Shown here: piece by piece, positions 1 to 10,416 of the stretch
How positions within the stretch are numbered: position 1 is the first letter of the stretch
Layout: every line of letters starts with the position of its first letter
Source: Dermacentor variabilis
Lineage: Eukaryota; Arthropoda; Arachnida; Ixodida; Ixodidae
Direction of reading: 5' to 3'
DNA length: 64,000 bases
Assembly (NCBI RefSeq): GCF_050947875.1
Contig: NC_134571.1
Span: 231,704,024 to 231,768,023 of the forward strand
The notes under the pieces: model-generated
Databases searched by the model: none
The model's input: only the letters and a program-made list of their open reading frames with translations
Told to the model about the DNA's origin: nothing
Made by a program: the position numbers and the translations under genes

Positions 1-2079
1 TTTAAAACTCCGGCTGAAGTTAGCTGGGACACACGGTATACACACTTTCAGCACTTCATTTCGGACTGAAAAAAAAAATGAAGCTAGCACTATTTCTTTC
101 ATCAGAGCACCGCATTCACAAGTGCAATGTTGAAACCTACGTGAGCTTTGCTCCCTTGCGAGCAGACTTGCACATTCAAAGTAGGTTATCGCTGCAGGAA
201 CGGAGCATAAATATGCATTCGCGTCACGAAATAAAATTGGATGATACGTCCCGTAAGCTCTTCAAAACGCACACGGCATTTAGGACGCACAAGAGTGTTG
301 CAAAAATGCACCGAGACTGCAGCAAAACACGCATGTATAGACCGTTTTTTCGTAGGCGCCGCCATATTGTGAACGCAGTGGCGCCGCCTATGAGCAGCGC
401 CATACTGGCTTGCGTGAAAGCGGTCTTTTGCATGGCAGGTATACGCTCGGCGGTAGGTTCTGGCGTTTGTTTTCGCGCTCGTGTGGTCTGTTTAGTATGG
501 CGTGCGTCTTCTACATGGTAAATGGTTCTGTGAGACGTGCTGAAGTGGTTTAAGGCGTAATCGCCGGAATTTCTGCTGGCGTTGAGGTGGACGGAACACG
601 CAGCGCGATGTGTGCACGCATATTTGAGCCTACAATCAGCCTCGCAGATCAATTGTGTATTTCTGAATGTTCCAATCACTAATGTGACCTTATTGTAGTA
701 TTATCCTCTATTTCTTAGCTGCGGTTTAGGGGCCATGAAACATACGCGATGATCGTAACAGCGTCTGCTACGATAGGAGCTGTGATGTTATACTTTTACA
801 AGCATTCAAACTGTTCGCTGCAGGTTACATTGCGTGACTACTTGGTTCGATGGATGATGTTTCCGCCCTTGAATAAAATAGTTTTGGCAAGTAATACGAG
901 CATAACTTGTAGTCTGAATTAAGCTTGTCCAGAAAAGAGACTGTTTACGAACTGCGCGAGTGTCCTAAGCAGTGGTAGGTGCTGGACTACATATATATTT
1001 GTTCTATATACCGCATGGTCCAAGCATACGGCATCAGCGGTTATATATTTATAAACGTTGTGCGGCGTGATTATGCGAGGTCCTATTGCGGCGTTAGCCC
1101 GTTTTCTCTTGCTTTTTTGAGAAAGAGGATGATAACCGAATTTTTTTTCCGGTTGTGTTCGTTCCGTTCTCTACGACGCACTCACACGTATTACGGAAAT
1201 TTTGTCTTCAAAAATAGGCATCGCATTCTTTTTATGCGATCCCTCTCATATATTATGGCTGTATGCAGGCCAAAAAGGCAATGCCGAAGCGCACAGCTTA
1301 CATATGTATCGTGCCGGTTCACCAACCGCAGTGATCGCTGTGTTGAGCAGAGCCATCGGCCTCATGCAGGAAGGATAGCGTAGACATATGGTAATTCGAA
1401 GGCTGCTTGACTTGAAATGCGCGAGAACGATGCCGGTGCATCACAAATATTTGATAGCGCCTGTCGCTTAGATGTTTCGTGGTTGCCTTAGGTTGGCCGT
1501 GCACGAGCATGCGCTCTTATGTTTTAGTCCTTATGCCAAGCGATCAGATAATGAGCAGATTTACCATTTCATGCTAGTAATACAGAGACGCCGTTTCTCT
1601 TCGTTGAATTAAAACCGTTAAATGCAAAAGACTTCACAACTCACAGACGCACCGCGGCTGACAATGCGCATCGCGTGTTTGCGCCCCCAAGAGATCTTTC
1701 CGCGTACTGTAGTTACCGATGCACCGAAAGGCTTCCCCGACGACCTTATATGAACGGAAATGGCTTAAATTTCAGTAAGTACCATCTAAAACATCTCCAA
1801 ATCGTTCCGCAGCACGCGACAGCAATACTTTCAAGCAGCGCCGCGCCGGATCGCCCAAGCCAGAGAGGAGGAAAGGCCCCCCGCGCGCCCTATTCTCCTC
1901 GCCCGATGAAACTGTCTATACAATGCGCCAAAACAGATAAACGGACAGTGCTTCGTCGCCCCGTCCGCGCCGTGCTGACCGAGCAAAGTGCGACACTAGC
2001 GCCACGAGATGCGAGCATCGGTGACGGGTCCACGCAGTCACGGGAGTTTGAAAACTGGACCTAGTCTAGTAACGTTGCC
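1..2079. other. No recognisable gene
   Basis: Short open frames exist on both strands but none shows a domain, a repeat or a coding-like composition that I recognise. A few T-rich and A-rich runs are present. The gypsy-1 remnant begins near the right edge. No long terminal repeat matching the far end of that element could be seen here, so the element appears 5' truncated. Confidence 0.5.
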
Positions 2080-2083
2080 TCCA

Positions 2084-2428
2084 CGCAGCTACTGGCCATC
2101 ACAGCATCCCATGCGCCTAACTCGCCAATATTTCGATCAGTCTCCGCCCGCTCTTCTCAATCCATGGCGCACCCATGACAACCAGCCTATCTGTTATTCG
2201 TGCAGCCTACCTGGGCATGCAGCACGGCTTTGCCGCTGGCGCGGATGGTATCCTTCGGATTCTCCGAGGGCACAAGGCAACGGTTTCGACTCTCCGACCC
2301 GTTCCACTTCTGCCGCTCAGCCGTTCGAAACCTCGCCTCCTGCTTCCCGAACCTCCAATACCCGTCGGTCTCCGTCTCCCCGTCGGCGTTCTCTGTCGCC
2401 GCTTATCCGTCGCCCTGAAGCTATCTGA
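2084..2428 (+). pseudogene. gypsy-1 gag C-terminal fragment with zinc knuckle
   Basis: This is the nucleocapsid end of a Ty3/gypsy Gag, which binds RNA inside the virus-like particle. A CCHC knuckle of the form C-x2-C-x4-H-x4-C is visible (CYSCSLPGHAARLC), followed by an Arg/Ser/Pro-rich tail with RRSPSP-like and RRRSLSP-like motifs, a usual feature downstream of the knuckle in this group. The capsid part is absent. The frame stops at 2426-2428 just before protease, which lies in a different frame; that could be a normal programmed shift or decay. The 5' limit is approximate. Confidence 0.75.
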
Positions 2429-3936
2429 GAGGAAAACTAAGGACAGCAGTTCCGGAGGTAAGAACTGCGATCTCAACTAACTCCTCAAGGCCTCATTTAT
2501 TTCCTGCGAACGTCCTTGAAGTTTATGCAGAAGACATTGCCGTTCATGCGCTTGTAGACACGGGAGCAGCAATATCAGTGATTTCGGGCCACCTTCGTCT
2601 TAACCTTAGAAAAGTCGCGACGCCATATTCTGCCATTTCATTACGTACAGCAAGCGCTGCGCCGATTGAACCCTTAGGGAAGTGTACCGAGCGCGTTGTT
2701 ATAAGCGGCGCTTTGTACCATGTTCAGTTCGTTGTTCCGCCTCGCTGCTTCCATGCCATGATTTTAGGATGGGACTTTCTGTCCTCTCATTATGCCGTTA
2801 TAGATTGTGCCCGTGCTGAACTCGCGCTGTCGCCATTCGGCCTCGCCATTTTTGAAGATAATGATGACGCTTCCGGTCGTGTGTTCGCCACCTCCGACAC
2901 CGAGATTCCTCCATACTCTGCCGCACTTGTACCCATTTCCTGCGTTGGGTTTTCCGACTCCACAGTTCATTTCACGCCATCTAAGCTTGTTGCTCGCCGT
3001 CATCCCTTCTTGCTTCCTTTTGCCCTCCTTGCGATTCGTCAAGGTTCCAGCGCACTTTATGTATCCAACCTGTTTCCTTGCCCTGCTAGCCTGCTGCACG
3101 ATGAGTGTCTTGGTTATGCTGACGAAATCGAACCAAGCTTCCTCTACGATGTGCCTGACGACCCGGCTTCTCCTCTGGTTGACGCTCTGGCCCTTCAAGT
3201 TTCTCCTCCCACGCTGCCGTGTGACCGAACATTTCCCCGGTGTATTGATCCCAACCTCACTCCGAGTGAGCACGCCCAGATCGTCAATCTCCTTCACCGC
3301 TTTCGCACGTCATTCGACCTACAACAATGTCGCTTAGGCCGTACTTCCACTGTTGTCCATCCCATCGACACCGGCAACCATGCTCCTTTATGCCACAGGC
3401 CGTATCGTGTATCCGCCACAGAGCGTTGCGTCGTCGCTGAGCAAGTTAGAGACATGCTACAGCGCGGCGTCATACAACCTTCGCACAGTACCTGGGCTTC
3501 TCCTGTAGTGCTGGTCAAAAAGAAAGATGGCACAATTCACTTTTGCGTGGACTACCGGCAACTCAATAAGGTCACCCGCAAGGACGTTTATCTACTACCC
3601 CGTATTGCCGACCCGCTAGCCTGCCTCCAAGGCGCAGAATTTTTCTCATCTTTAGACCTGCGATCCGGGTACTGGCAAGTGCCAGTGGCCGAGTCATTCC
3701 GTCCAAAAACGGCCTTCATCACACCTGACGGTTCATTTGAATTCACCGTGATGCCATTTGGCCTGTGTAATGAGCCTGCCACATTTGAAAGAATAATGGA
3801 CAACATCTTGCGCGGCCTCAAATGGCAGATATGCCTGTGTTATCTGGACGACATCGTCATGTTTTTACCGGACTTTCCTTCCCATTTACTTCAACTTGAA
3901 CGCGTCCCCAAGTGCATCGCCAATGCTGGCCTCTAG
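2419..3936 (+). pseudogene. gypsy-1 pol: aspartic protease and reverse transcriptase
   Basis: Open frame of about 505 codons. The retropepsin active site is LVDTGAAISV, with the DTG starting at 2557 (about residue 47), and a later ILGWDFL motif matches the protease C-terminal region. The RT palm includes SPVVLVKKKDGTIHFCVDYRQLNK, FSSLDLRSGYWQ, MPFGLCNEPATFERIMD and the catalytic CYLDDIV with YLDD at 3841-3852 (about residue 475). The frame ends at a TAG (3934-3936) inside the RT thumb, directly before sequence that continues the same protein, so the stop is a decay mutation. No ATG is needed if Pol is made as a fusion with Gag. Confidence 0.9.
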
Positions 3937-4194
3937 CTTAAGTTGAAGAAGTGTCGCTTCGCTGCCCGGCAGCTGCTCATCCTCGGCCATGTGGGGTCGA
4001 AGGAAGGTGTACTCCCCGATCCGGCGAAACTACAAGCTGTTGCTCAGTTTCCGCGACCAATGACCTTGAAAGAACTGCGCAGCTTCATTTGGTTAGCGTC
4101 ATGCTTCCGCCGTTTCATCCGCAATTTCGCCACCATAACAGCACCTTTGACGCAGCTTCTTCGTGGTGACCACAAGCTTTCGACCTGGGGCCGG
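3937..4194 (+). pseudogene. gypsy-1 pol: RT thumb/connection segment
   Basis: Continues the RT after the TAG at 3934. Motifs include [20 protein letters not shown] and a YFRRFI-like stretch ([20 protein letters not shown]), which are typical of the region between RT and RNase H in Ty3/gypsy Pol. The segment ends with TWG where the Harbinger insertion begins. On the far side of the insertion, from about 5407, the protein resumes with the sequence leading to the RNase [16 protein letters not shown] motif. Confidence 0.85.
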
Positions 4195-4197
4195 AAT

Positions 4198-4237
4198 CTG
4201 TAGCGGTTCGCTTTGGAACCGGTTCGGTCTGGCTGTT
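4198..4237 (+). repeat. Harbinger left terminal inverted repeat
   Basis: 40 bp beginning CTGTAGCGGTTCGCTTTGGA. It matches the reverse complement of 5366-5405 at 39 of 40 positions by eye; the mismatch is T versus C at position 10. Confidence 0.9.
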
Positions 4238-4491
4238 GCCATTGGTCGGCGCTTCGTTGTCGTCATCCGTGGTGGGCGGGACGACAAATTTTGTTGACGT
4301 CACACAGGTTGTCAATCATCTGGAAAGGAACCGGTTCCCTGCTACGAGAGAAACCGCGGAGAAGTGGTTCGCTAGAGGGTCGCGCGCGGGGGCGAGCATG
4401 ATGTCGAGGGTTGCTAGGGCAACCGTGGCTGCCGGTTAGTCTCTCGCCAGCTGACGAGGCGGCACCTAGACGAGACGAGACAAAGACGGCC

Positions 4492-4924
4492 ATGGCGGCT
4501 CCTTTGTTTGTGCTGCTGGCGAGCGCCGAAAGACAACGACGCGACGAGAGGCAACGACGCGACGCGTTCGGCATGGCCGAAGAAGAGTTTCGAAGGCATT
4601 TTAGGCTCTCCAAAGACATAGTGGGACGTCTTTGTGATGAGCTGGAAGAACATCTCGGACCTCAAAGATTTAGTGGTGTGACACTACGATGAAAGTGCTG
4701 TGCGCGCTGCGGCTTTTTTTGCCACCGGGAGCTTTCAACAGTGCGTCAGGAATGAAGAAGCGATTGCACTATCGCAGCCTTCGGTCAGCCGGATCATTAC
4801 TGCCGTCGCCAAGGCCATTACGGTTGTGGGCAAACAAAAAGGATGGGTTAGATTCCCGTCCACGGAGCAACAGAAAGCCGCCGTCAGCTGCTGTCCCAAC
4901 ACACACGACGCCTTTGCTAGGTAG
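4492..4924 (+). pseudogene. Harbinger (HARBI1-like) transposase N-terminal fragment
   Basis: From the ATG at 4492 the product has a charged N-terminus, then EEFRRHFRLSKDIVGRLCDELE, resembling the helical N-terminal region of HARBI1-like nucleases. After an in-frame TGA at 4690 and a frameshift in the T-run near 4717-4723, the next frame gives FFATGSFQQC and LSQPSVSRIITAVAKAI, matching the conserved FFATGSFQ and SQ-SVSR helix-turn-helix signatures of this family. The frame ends at 4922-4924, and the DDE nuclease region is absent. Family assignment rests on those motifs; function is lost. Confidence 0.75.
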
Positions 4925-5365
4925 GGGTGCTCCTCGACAAATGAAACGAGTATTTCGCGCTGCCTCGCTGAAACATGAGGACACAGCCGCCTGTCCTTGT
5001 GCGACAACATCATTTCGGTTTCGGCGCGCGAACAAGTCCAAAACGTAAACAAATGGAGGCAAGTTGTTTGCATAACGTATGGCACACCACCTAGCGACTA
5101 AATAAGAAAACAATACAAACAAAATTACAACTCCCAGTAGCCGTCTGCGCCGCAAGCTCACATTTATTACTGAAAATTATATTTGCAAGTGTTCTATACA
5201 AACCAATGTTTTTTTATCAAACCAGCAACATCCTTCGATTGCTGTACCGTCCCCCAAGTACAAACAAAAATGATGACGTGATCTTCCGGCAGACCGCAGC
5301 TCGTTGATTGGTTCCCCTCACGCCGCCCCGTTCCACTCTTTCTCCGAGTGACGTAATCCAGACGT

Positions 5366-5405
5366 AACAGCCAGACCGAACCGGTTCCAAAGCGAGCCGC
5401 TACAG
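5366..5405 (-). repeat. Harbinger right terminal inverted repeat
   Basis: Reverse complement begins CTGTAGCGGCTCGCTTTGGA and pairs with 4198-4237. It is followed by the AAT duplication at 5406-5408. Confidence 0.9.
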
Positions 5406-5407
5406 AA

Positions 5408-5869
5408 TACGGGCCCTGGTCACCGGATTGCGATGCCGCATTCACAAAGCTGCGTCGTCTCTTGAAGTCACCACTCATCCTGCGCCATTTCGACCCAAGC
5501 GCTCCAACTGAAATACACACGGATGCTAGTGGCGTCGGCCTTGGTGCCGTTCTCGCTCAGAGAAAGGCTGGCTTCGATGAGTACGTCGTCACCTTCGCCA
5601 GTCGTGCATTCATTCAACCTGAATCAAACTATTCGATAACGGCAAGCGAATGCCTGGCTATAATTTAGGCCATAGCCAAATTCCGTCCGTATCTGTAGAG
5701 ACGCCCACTTGACGTGATAACTGATCACCACTCGCTGTGTTGGTTGTCGTCCTTAAGGAAACCATCCGGTCGTCTTGCTCGATAGGCCCTTCGACTGCAG
5801 GAGTACTACATCCGAGTGCTGTACCGTTCTGGCCGAAAACACTCGGATGCGGATGCCTTGTCTCATTTG
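5408..5869 (+). pseudogene. gypsy-1 pol: RNase H domain
   Basis: RNase H degrades the RNA strand of the RNA/DNA hybrid during reverse transcription. The stretch [20 protein letters not shown] carries the first catalytic Asp (TDAS); [13 protein letters not shown] supplies the Glu region; VITDHHSLCWL supplies the second Asp (TDHH); and SGRKHSDADALSHLP is the conserved RNase H/integrase linker (normally GxxNxxADxLSR). The same frame runs through but is interrupted by stops at 5666 and again near 5698, so the domain is dead. Confidence 0.85.
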
Positions 5870-7213
5870 CCAATAACAGACGAGGTTAGCTCCCCGAAGG
5901 CCTTATTGGCCGAGTCTTCCATTGCTGCCACGGACATTCTGCTGGAGCAGAAGAAAGACCGATGGATCGTGTCCATGCTGAGTTTTTTGTCCACCCCATC
6001 AACACCCACTACCAATCGCGCATTACGTCGCCAAGCACATCACTTTTCCATTCGCGACGGGCTCTTGTACCGTCGTAAGTACCTCCTGGATGGCCGCAAA
6101 TCGTTGCTTGACATCCCTTGGCGTCTGCGTTCGGATATTTTTGCAGCGTTGCACGAAGACCCCCAGTGCGCGCATGCAGGTGTACTAAAGACATCCGCAA
6201 GTCTACGCCTTCGTTACTGCTGGCGGTGCATGTATCTATTCATCCGTCATTATGCGTGCTCCTGCCTCGATTTCCAACGCTGCAAAGATCCACCTCATCC
6301 TGCAACCGCTCCATTGCAGCCGTTGCCTTGCCCAGCACGTGCTTTTGATCGAGTAGGCATCGACATTTATGGACCTCTGCCAACCACATCAGATGGAAAT
6401 CGCTGGGTAATCTTGGCTATCGACCATCTTACGCGCTATGCGGAAACTTCCCCTTTGTCCAGTACTTCTGCACGTCACGTCGCCTGGATTCTCCTGCGCC
6501 TCATCATCTTTCGCCACGGAGGCCCCAGGGAATTACTTAGTGACAGAGACCGCGTTTTCCTCTCCGATGTCATCGAGGCTCTCCTCAAAGAATGCCCCAT
6601 CATTCATCGCACCACTACTCCATATCACCCGCAGAAAAATGGCATGACCGAGCTCTTTAATCGCACTCTTGGTGACATGCTGGCCATGTACGTTGCATCC
6701 GACTAAAGCAGATGGGACCACGTTGTACCATTTCTGACCTACGCTTATAATACCGCCACGCAGACTACCACGGGATTTTCGCCCTTTTCTCTCTTGTACG
6801 GACGCGAACCTTTTTCCACAATAGATACTATCCTTCCGTACCGCCCTGACACGACGGAATCCACTACCTTATCCGAAGCTGTTGCACACGCAGAAGTGTG
6901 TCGCAAGCTATCCCATATATTTACGGGAGAAGACCAGCAACGCCAGAAGAACCATCAAGAAACTTCCCATGCCCCTGTATCCTATGTTCCTCGCTCGCTT
7001 GTGTGGCTTTGGGTTCCAGCCCTTACCCCTGGACTGTCACCGAAACTCGCGTCGAAGTACCAGGGCCCACCACGTGATCAACCAAACGTCTCCAGTCAGC
7101 TATATCGTGGAAACCCTCTAGCTACCTTTGGATCTTCGCCGTCGAGGACGTGAAATTGTGCATGTCCAGCGTCTAAAGCCGTACTATGACCCACCTGCGT
7201 TGTCCTACCCGTA
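5870..7213 (+). pseudogene. gypsy-1 pol: integrase
   Basis: An H-x(n)-H region (LHEDPQCAHAGVLKT) is followed by a damaged second half: the usual C-x2-C reads CLDF, so one zinc-binding Cys is Phe. The catalytic core shows the three acidic positions: VGIDIYGPLP, LLSDRDRVFLS and HPQKNGMTELFNRTLGDML. A TAA at 6704 interrupts the conserved CASD/WDHVVPFLTYAYNTATQ region, which continues in the same frame, then TGFSPFSLLYGRE. A frameshift follows near 6970. The C-terminal end around 7150-7213 still reads RLKPYYDPPAL-like. Inactive. Confidence 0.88.
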
Positions 7214-7918
7214 GGTCGCCGGGACGGCTTCCTTTTCCTCGAGGGAGATAACTGTACTGTAAACTAAGGAGCAGTGGGGCTGTGGCTTGGAGAGAGAGAA
7301 CGACGACGAGAGAGGTAAACCTTGTTTCGGTGCTCGATCGGCTGTATTACCTCTCGATGCTCCATCATTCTAGTCGCGAACGCCTACTGCCCAAAGTGCT
7401 TCACGACACTATTATTATTATGTCTTTTTAGGTTTGTGTGTTGTAGTTCTTGGGAGTTCTTCCCTTTAGCGGTGGTCTGTACAGCAACATACCACATTTT
7501 TTTAAAGTTTTGACTCGTTGCCCGGAAGTCTCGTTTGAGTGACCGGATAAAATCTCTGGCGTTTGCCTCAAGGTCACTTGATTGTCACCGACAACAAGAA
7601 GTTAAAGCATTGAATGCTTAAAAGGGCCCTAAAGCCTTTGTAATGTCTTCATCACTTTCAATCTTTGTCTTCCCAAGGGCGACAAAGTCGACCCGTTTGA
7701 TGCATTGCAGTCGGCCTAACTGCACTTGCTTGTATGCTCGCACTGCACTTGCTTAATGGTTGCGAAAAATAGTTGCTGCGAGAGCATCATAGTGACTGCA
7801 CAGCATTTCTTGTTATTCCTTCACAAAACCGAATGGGGAAGGGAATTCTTCTCTACTAACAACAGGCCTCATAGATCTTGATCGTCGGTATCGCTCCTGA
7901 TGTTTGGGGGAACATCGG
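7214..7918. other. gypsy-1 3' flank, possible LTR remnant; otherwise nothing recognised
   Basis: The first 200-300 bp after the integrase are where a polypurine tract and 3' LTR should lie; GA-rich sequence (GAGAGAGAACGACGACGAGA near 7291) fits but no matching 5' copy exists in the window to prove it. The rest shows no coding or repeat feature that I recognise. Confidence 0.35.
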
Positions 7919-8460
7919 TTACCTGGAAGCACTTGGCATGCTCTCCTCATTCGATAGGGATGTTGTCGAGAGACCACGCTTCAGCAAACCGTTGTTTGAG
8001 AGGGTGTCAGCAGTAGCGGTATAACACCGGTTCCTAAACTGAGCAGTGGCGGTTTCTGCAGCAGGAACGTCTTCTTTGGCGTGCTTCCTGCTAACTGCTT
8101 CCACAGCCTCGAGTTTCTCAGACTCATTTGCGGCCTCTTCCACAGGCTCCGACTGTGTCATTCTGGTCTCCCTAGTCGATGCTGTCACTCTAACTTCTGC
8201 GCTGACCGGTGGCAGTTTTTCGTTGTAGTAAGCTGGCAGGTGTAAGTTAGTGTAAATTGCACCTAAGACCTCTGTGACATTCATAATGTGATCCTGCAGT
8301 CCGTCATCTGAAGGTCGCGTTCGATGGCGTAGCTTGTCAGCATACGTCACACACAGTCCGAAGCCGTTTGTCTAAAGCATCGGGAAATCGTCGCATCTAA
8401 GCATCCGACAGTGCCGGCAAATGTGACCAACTCTGTGTTGGTCACATGGAGAGACAGTCG
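7919..8460 (-). pseudogene. LINE ORF1 (gag-like) C-terminal fragment, antisense
   Basis: Reading the minus strand, a degenerate Cys-rich knuckle (CRHCRMLRC...) is followed by an in-frame stop, then CVTYADKLRHRTRPSDDG and an acidic, Ser/Thr/Glu-rich tail of about 120 residues ending at 7919. The ADKL-R-RP module after a zinc knuckle also occurs in the plus-strand copy at 13.4-13.8 kb (AYADKLCRARPVGDDT), so the two are probably related nucleic-acid-binding ORF1 proteins of RNase H-bearing tick LINEs. No ORF2 follows. The fragment has no start codon context of its own. Confidence 0.55.
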
Positions 8461-8463
8461 TAA

Positions 8464-9329
8464 TTGGCGAAGAGACAGTCCACATTAGAATCTGACAGAC
8501 CGCCGGCCTTTATAACAACATATTCTAATGCACTCCCAAACATAAACAACGTCCTAAGAAAATACCACCCAATATTATCAAGTAACGAGCGTCTGCGAAA
8601 AGCGTTCCCAGATGTACCTAGGGTTACCTATCGCCGAAACAGGAACTTTAAAGACATGTTAGTGCACGCAAAAGTCAGCCAACAGCATTCCCCCGTAATA
8701 AAACATGTTCTCGCCCTACGTGCAAAACCTGCAGGCACCTTAAAAGTGACAATAAAATTAAAAGCACCGCAAGTAGTTATACACATGAAGTCAAATCTAG
8801 CTTCACTTGTACATGTCCGGATGTGATTTATATGCTTGAATGTTCCTTCTGTAAGAAACAATATATCAGTGAAACAGGACAACCAATGAACGTCACATTA
8901 AACAGACATCGCGCGGACACAGCTAAAAAGCTTCCCAAAGCCGTCGCCGAGAATTTCAACCAACGAGGTCCTAACTTTGATGAACTTAAACTCTACATCT
9001 TACAGTCAAATTTCCGTTCTGAACGAGAAAGAAAATACAGAGAATCATACCTTATCCACAAGTTCAAGACATTGCCACCAATAGGCATAAACGTTTCAAA
9101 AGGAGCTTTAGAATCTATTCGCTATGCTAAACTTCAAGCTATAAGCTACAACACTCAGTTTAATTTCTTGGCGTATCCTCCCCCCTTTCTTCCTTTCATT
9201 TCCGGCGCGTCAGACGCCCTTGACAAGCCGGCTAACACGCGGGCGTTGACAGACCGGGGGGGGGGGGGGGGGTGGCCCTGCCTTTTACCTTGTGCGCCGC
9301 AATCCTTTACTCTCAATTCGACACGCTAA
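8464..9329 (+). pseudogene. Penelope-like RT C-terminus plus GIY-YIG endonuclease
   Basis: Frame 1 (8464 to about 8690) gives RPPAFITTYSNALPNINN and FKDMLVHAKVS, the conserved end of Penelope-like RTs (normally -LKDLLVRAKL). A frameshift near the C-run at 8686-8691 moves to the third frame, which gives C-x2-C linkers (TCKTCRHLKSDNKI), then SSFTCTCPDVIYMLECSFCK, KQYISETGQPMN and LNRHRADT. VIY and QYISETG correspond to the GIY and YIG strands, LNRHR to the catalytic Arg helix and YRESYL to the metal-binding Glu. The endonuclease nicks target DNA in this group. The upstream frame itself ends at a TGA at 8824. Confidence 0.8.
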
Positions 9330-9426
9330 CACACCTTCGCTCGTTTCCGCACCCGCCCGCCTCACAGCCTCTCCCCTTTAGAAGAACCCCACCTATATAT
9401 GCTGTCGCGACGACAGCGTACGTCGC

Positions 9427-9455
9427 CTTGAAGAAGACAAGTCCACTTGTCGAAA
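9427..9455 (+). ncRNA. Hammerhead-ribozyme-like motif in PLE-1 3' region
   Basis: The core reads CTTGAAGA, then a 7-bp stem GACAAGT/ACTTGTC closed by a CC loop (9436-9451), then GAAA (9452-9455). This is the CUGANGA - stem II - GAAA arrangement of a hammerhead with one extra T in the first box. A possible stem III (AGTTG...CAACT, 9455-9485) follows. Penelope-like elements are known to carry such motifs. The extra base and the lack of a clean UH cleavage site make activity unlikely in this copy. Confidence 0.5.
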
Positions 9456-9509
9456 AGTTGGCTCCTGCATTCAACTTGTTCACGTTTTGCTCAACTCTGT
9501 GTTAGTGAG

Positions 9510-10416
9510 TTATAGTGGGGGCCCTCCAGGGAGAAGTAAAATACGTTGTATGTTGCAGACTGTCAGTAGGTGTCAGATATCGGCAACGCTGAGTCCATAA
9601 GCGAAGCACAAATAACATCTATACTGAGAGCTGCCTTTTCTTCCATATCCGATACCTTCCAGCTTTGTTTAGATCTTGAAATCACGTTTCCGAAAGTCCA
9701 GAGGACCTCACGAATGTAAGCATGCTGCAAACGTTCAGGAAGCCACCATATTGTCATTTTTACTTGGACCGTTTCCGGATCAATCACAATACATCGCCAA
9801 AATTTATTCAAAAATTCGCCACAGGTGACTCATCTGACCTATGCGGACGTCGATTTGCTGTCACCATCCATACATGGGACATGTGGAGTTGTCCGATTAG
9901 GCTTATTGCTCCTAAGTCTATAATCTTCTGTAGGGAATCTCTAAAGCCTCGAGCGCATTAAGGGGGTCCAACTAGGTCAGCACGTAGAAAAATAGCGTCG
10001 GTGACGAGCTTGCCAGTTGGAAGACAAGGCAGGGCAAATGGTGGTCATTACTGCTTGCTTGAGCCTGGGCAGTACCTTGGCCAGAGACCGACTGACCTAT
10101 TTTAGCGGAGGACATCAAAGCGCGACCATATGCAACTGCGCCTACGCTCTGGTGCCAACGGCGAATAGATGATCGCGGCATGTTCATGATTCCCATACTA
10201 TGGCATATGCTCACAAGAGAGGATCGAACAAGAAGCGTGCTGGAATGTTGAATATGATGACGGTAATTTCCATACCATGGCAGATATCCGCAGCGGGGTT
10301 TTGGCCATGAACCGGGCAGTAGGCTAGCACATATCGTCCAAGGAGGCCAAACAAAGGAAAGGACTATAGGGAAGGGGCCCTTCTCTATAGTCATTACACT
10401 ATTAATTTTTCCCGGC
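9510..10416. other. No recognisable gene
   Basis: I see no domain in any frame. A short imperfect hairpin, GACTATAGGGAAGGGGCCC followed by TTCTCTATAGTC, lies at about 10363-10393 just before the next LINE fragment. Confidence 0.45.

Larger units (their letters stand above)
4198..5405 (+). mobile_element. PIF/Harbinger-type DNA transposon inserted in gypsy-1
   Basis: The 1208-bp unit is bounded by 40-bp terminal inverted repeats that differ at one position and is flanked by AAT on both sides (4195-4197 and 5406-5408), a 3-bp target duplication as expected for PIF/Harbinger, although TWA is the more common target. Inside lies a short, broken HARBI1-like transposase N-terminal region. The DDE catalytic part is not visible, so this copy cannot mobilise itself. 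It sits within the gypsy-1 pol gene and is therefore younger than that element. Confidence 0.85.
2080..7213 (+). mobile_element. Ty3/gypsy LTR retrotransposon, degraded (gypsy-1)
   Basis: The order gag zinc knuckle, protease, reverse transcriptase, RNase H, integrase is the Ty3/gypsy order. The gag N-terminus and 5' LTR are missing. Coding is broken by a gag/pol frame change, in-frame stops near 3934, 5666 and 6704, and a frameshift near 6970. A Harbinger DNA element occupies 4198-5405 and splits the RT connection from RNase H; deleting it and one copy of the AAT duplication would rejoin the pol frame region. No clear 3' LTR was found. The element is certainly inactive. Confidence 0.9.
8464..9500 (+). 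mobile_element. Penelope-like element, 5' truncated (PLE-1)
   Basis: Contains the end of a Penelope-type RT, the Cys-rich linker and a GIY-YIG endonuclease, then a 3' untranslated part carrying a hammerhead-like motif. The RT palm is missing, as is usual for 5'-truncated copies. The left boundary is approximate. A run of 17 G (9256-9272) lies in the 3' region. Confidence 0.8.

Noticed and set aside
78..679. Overlapping open frames on both strands near the left edge
   Set aside because: No domain, no codon bias and mutual overlap; consistent with chance frames.
2764..3297. 177-codon antisense frame over gypsy-1 pol
   Set aside because: Shadow of the sense RT/protease frame.
8418..8442. Hairpin TGTGACCAACTC/TGTGTTGGTCACA as a possible terminator or terminal repeat
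   Set aside because: Short, single and not linked to an element boundary I could confirm.
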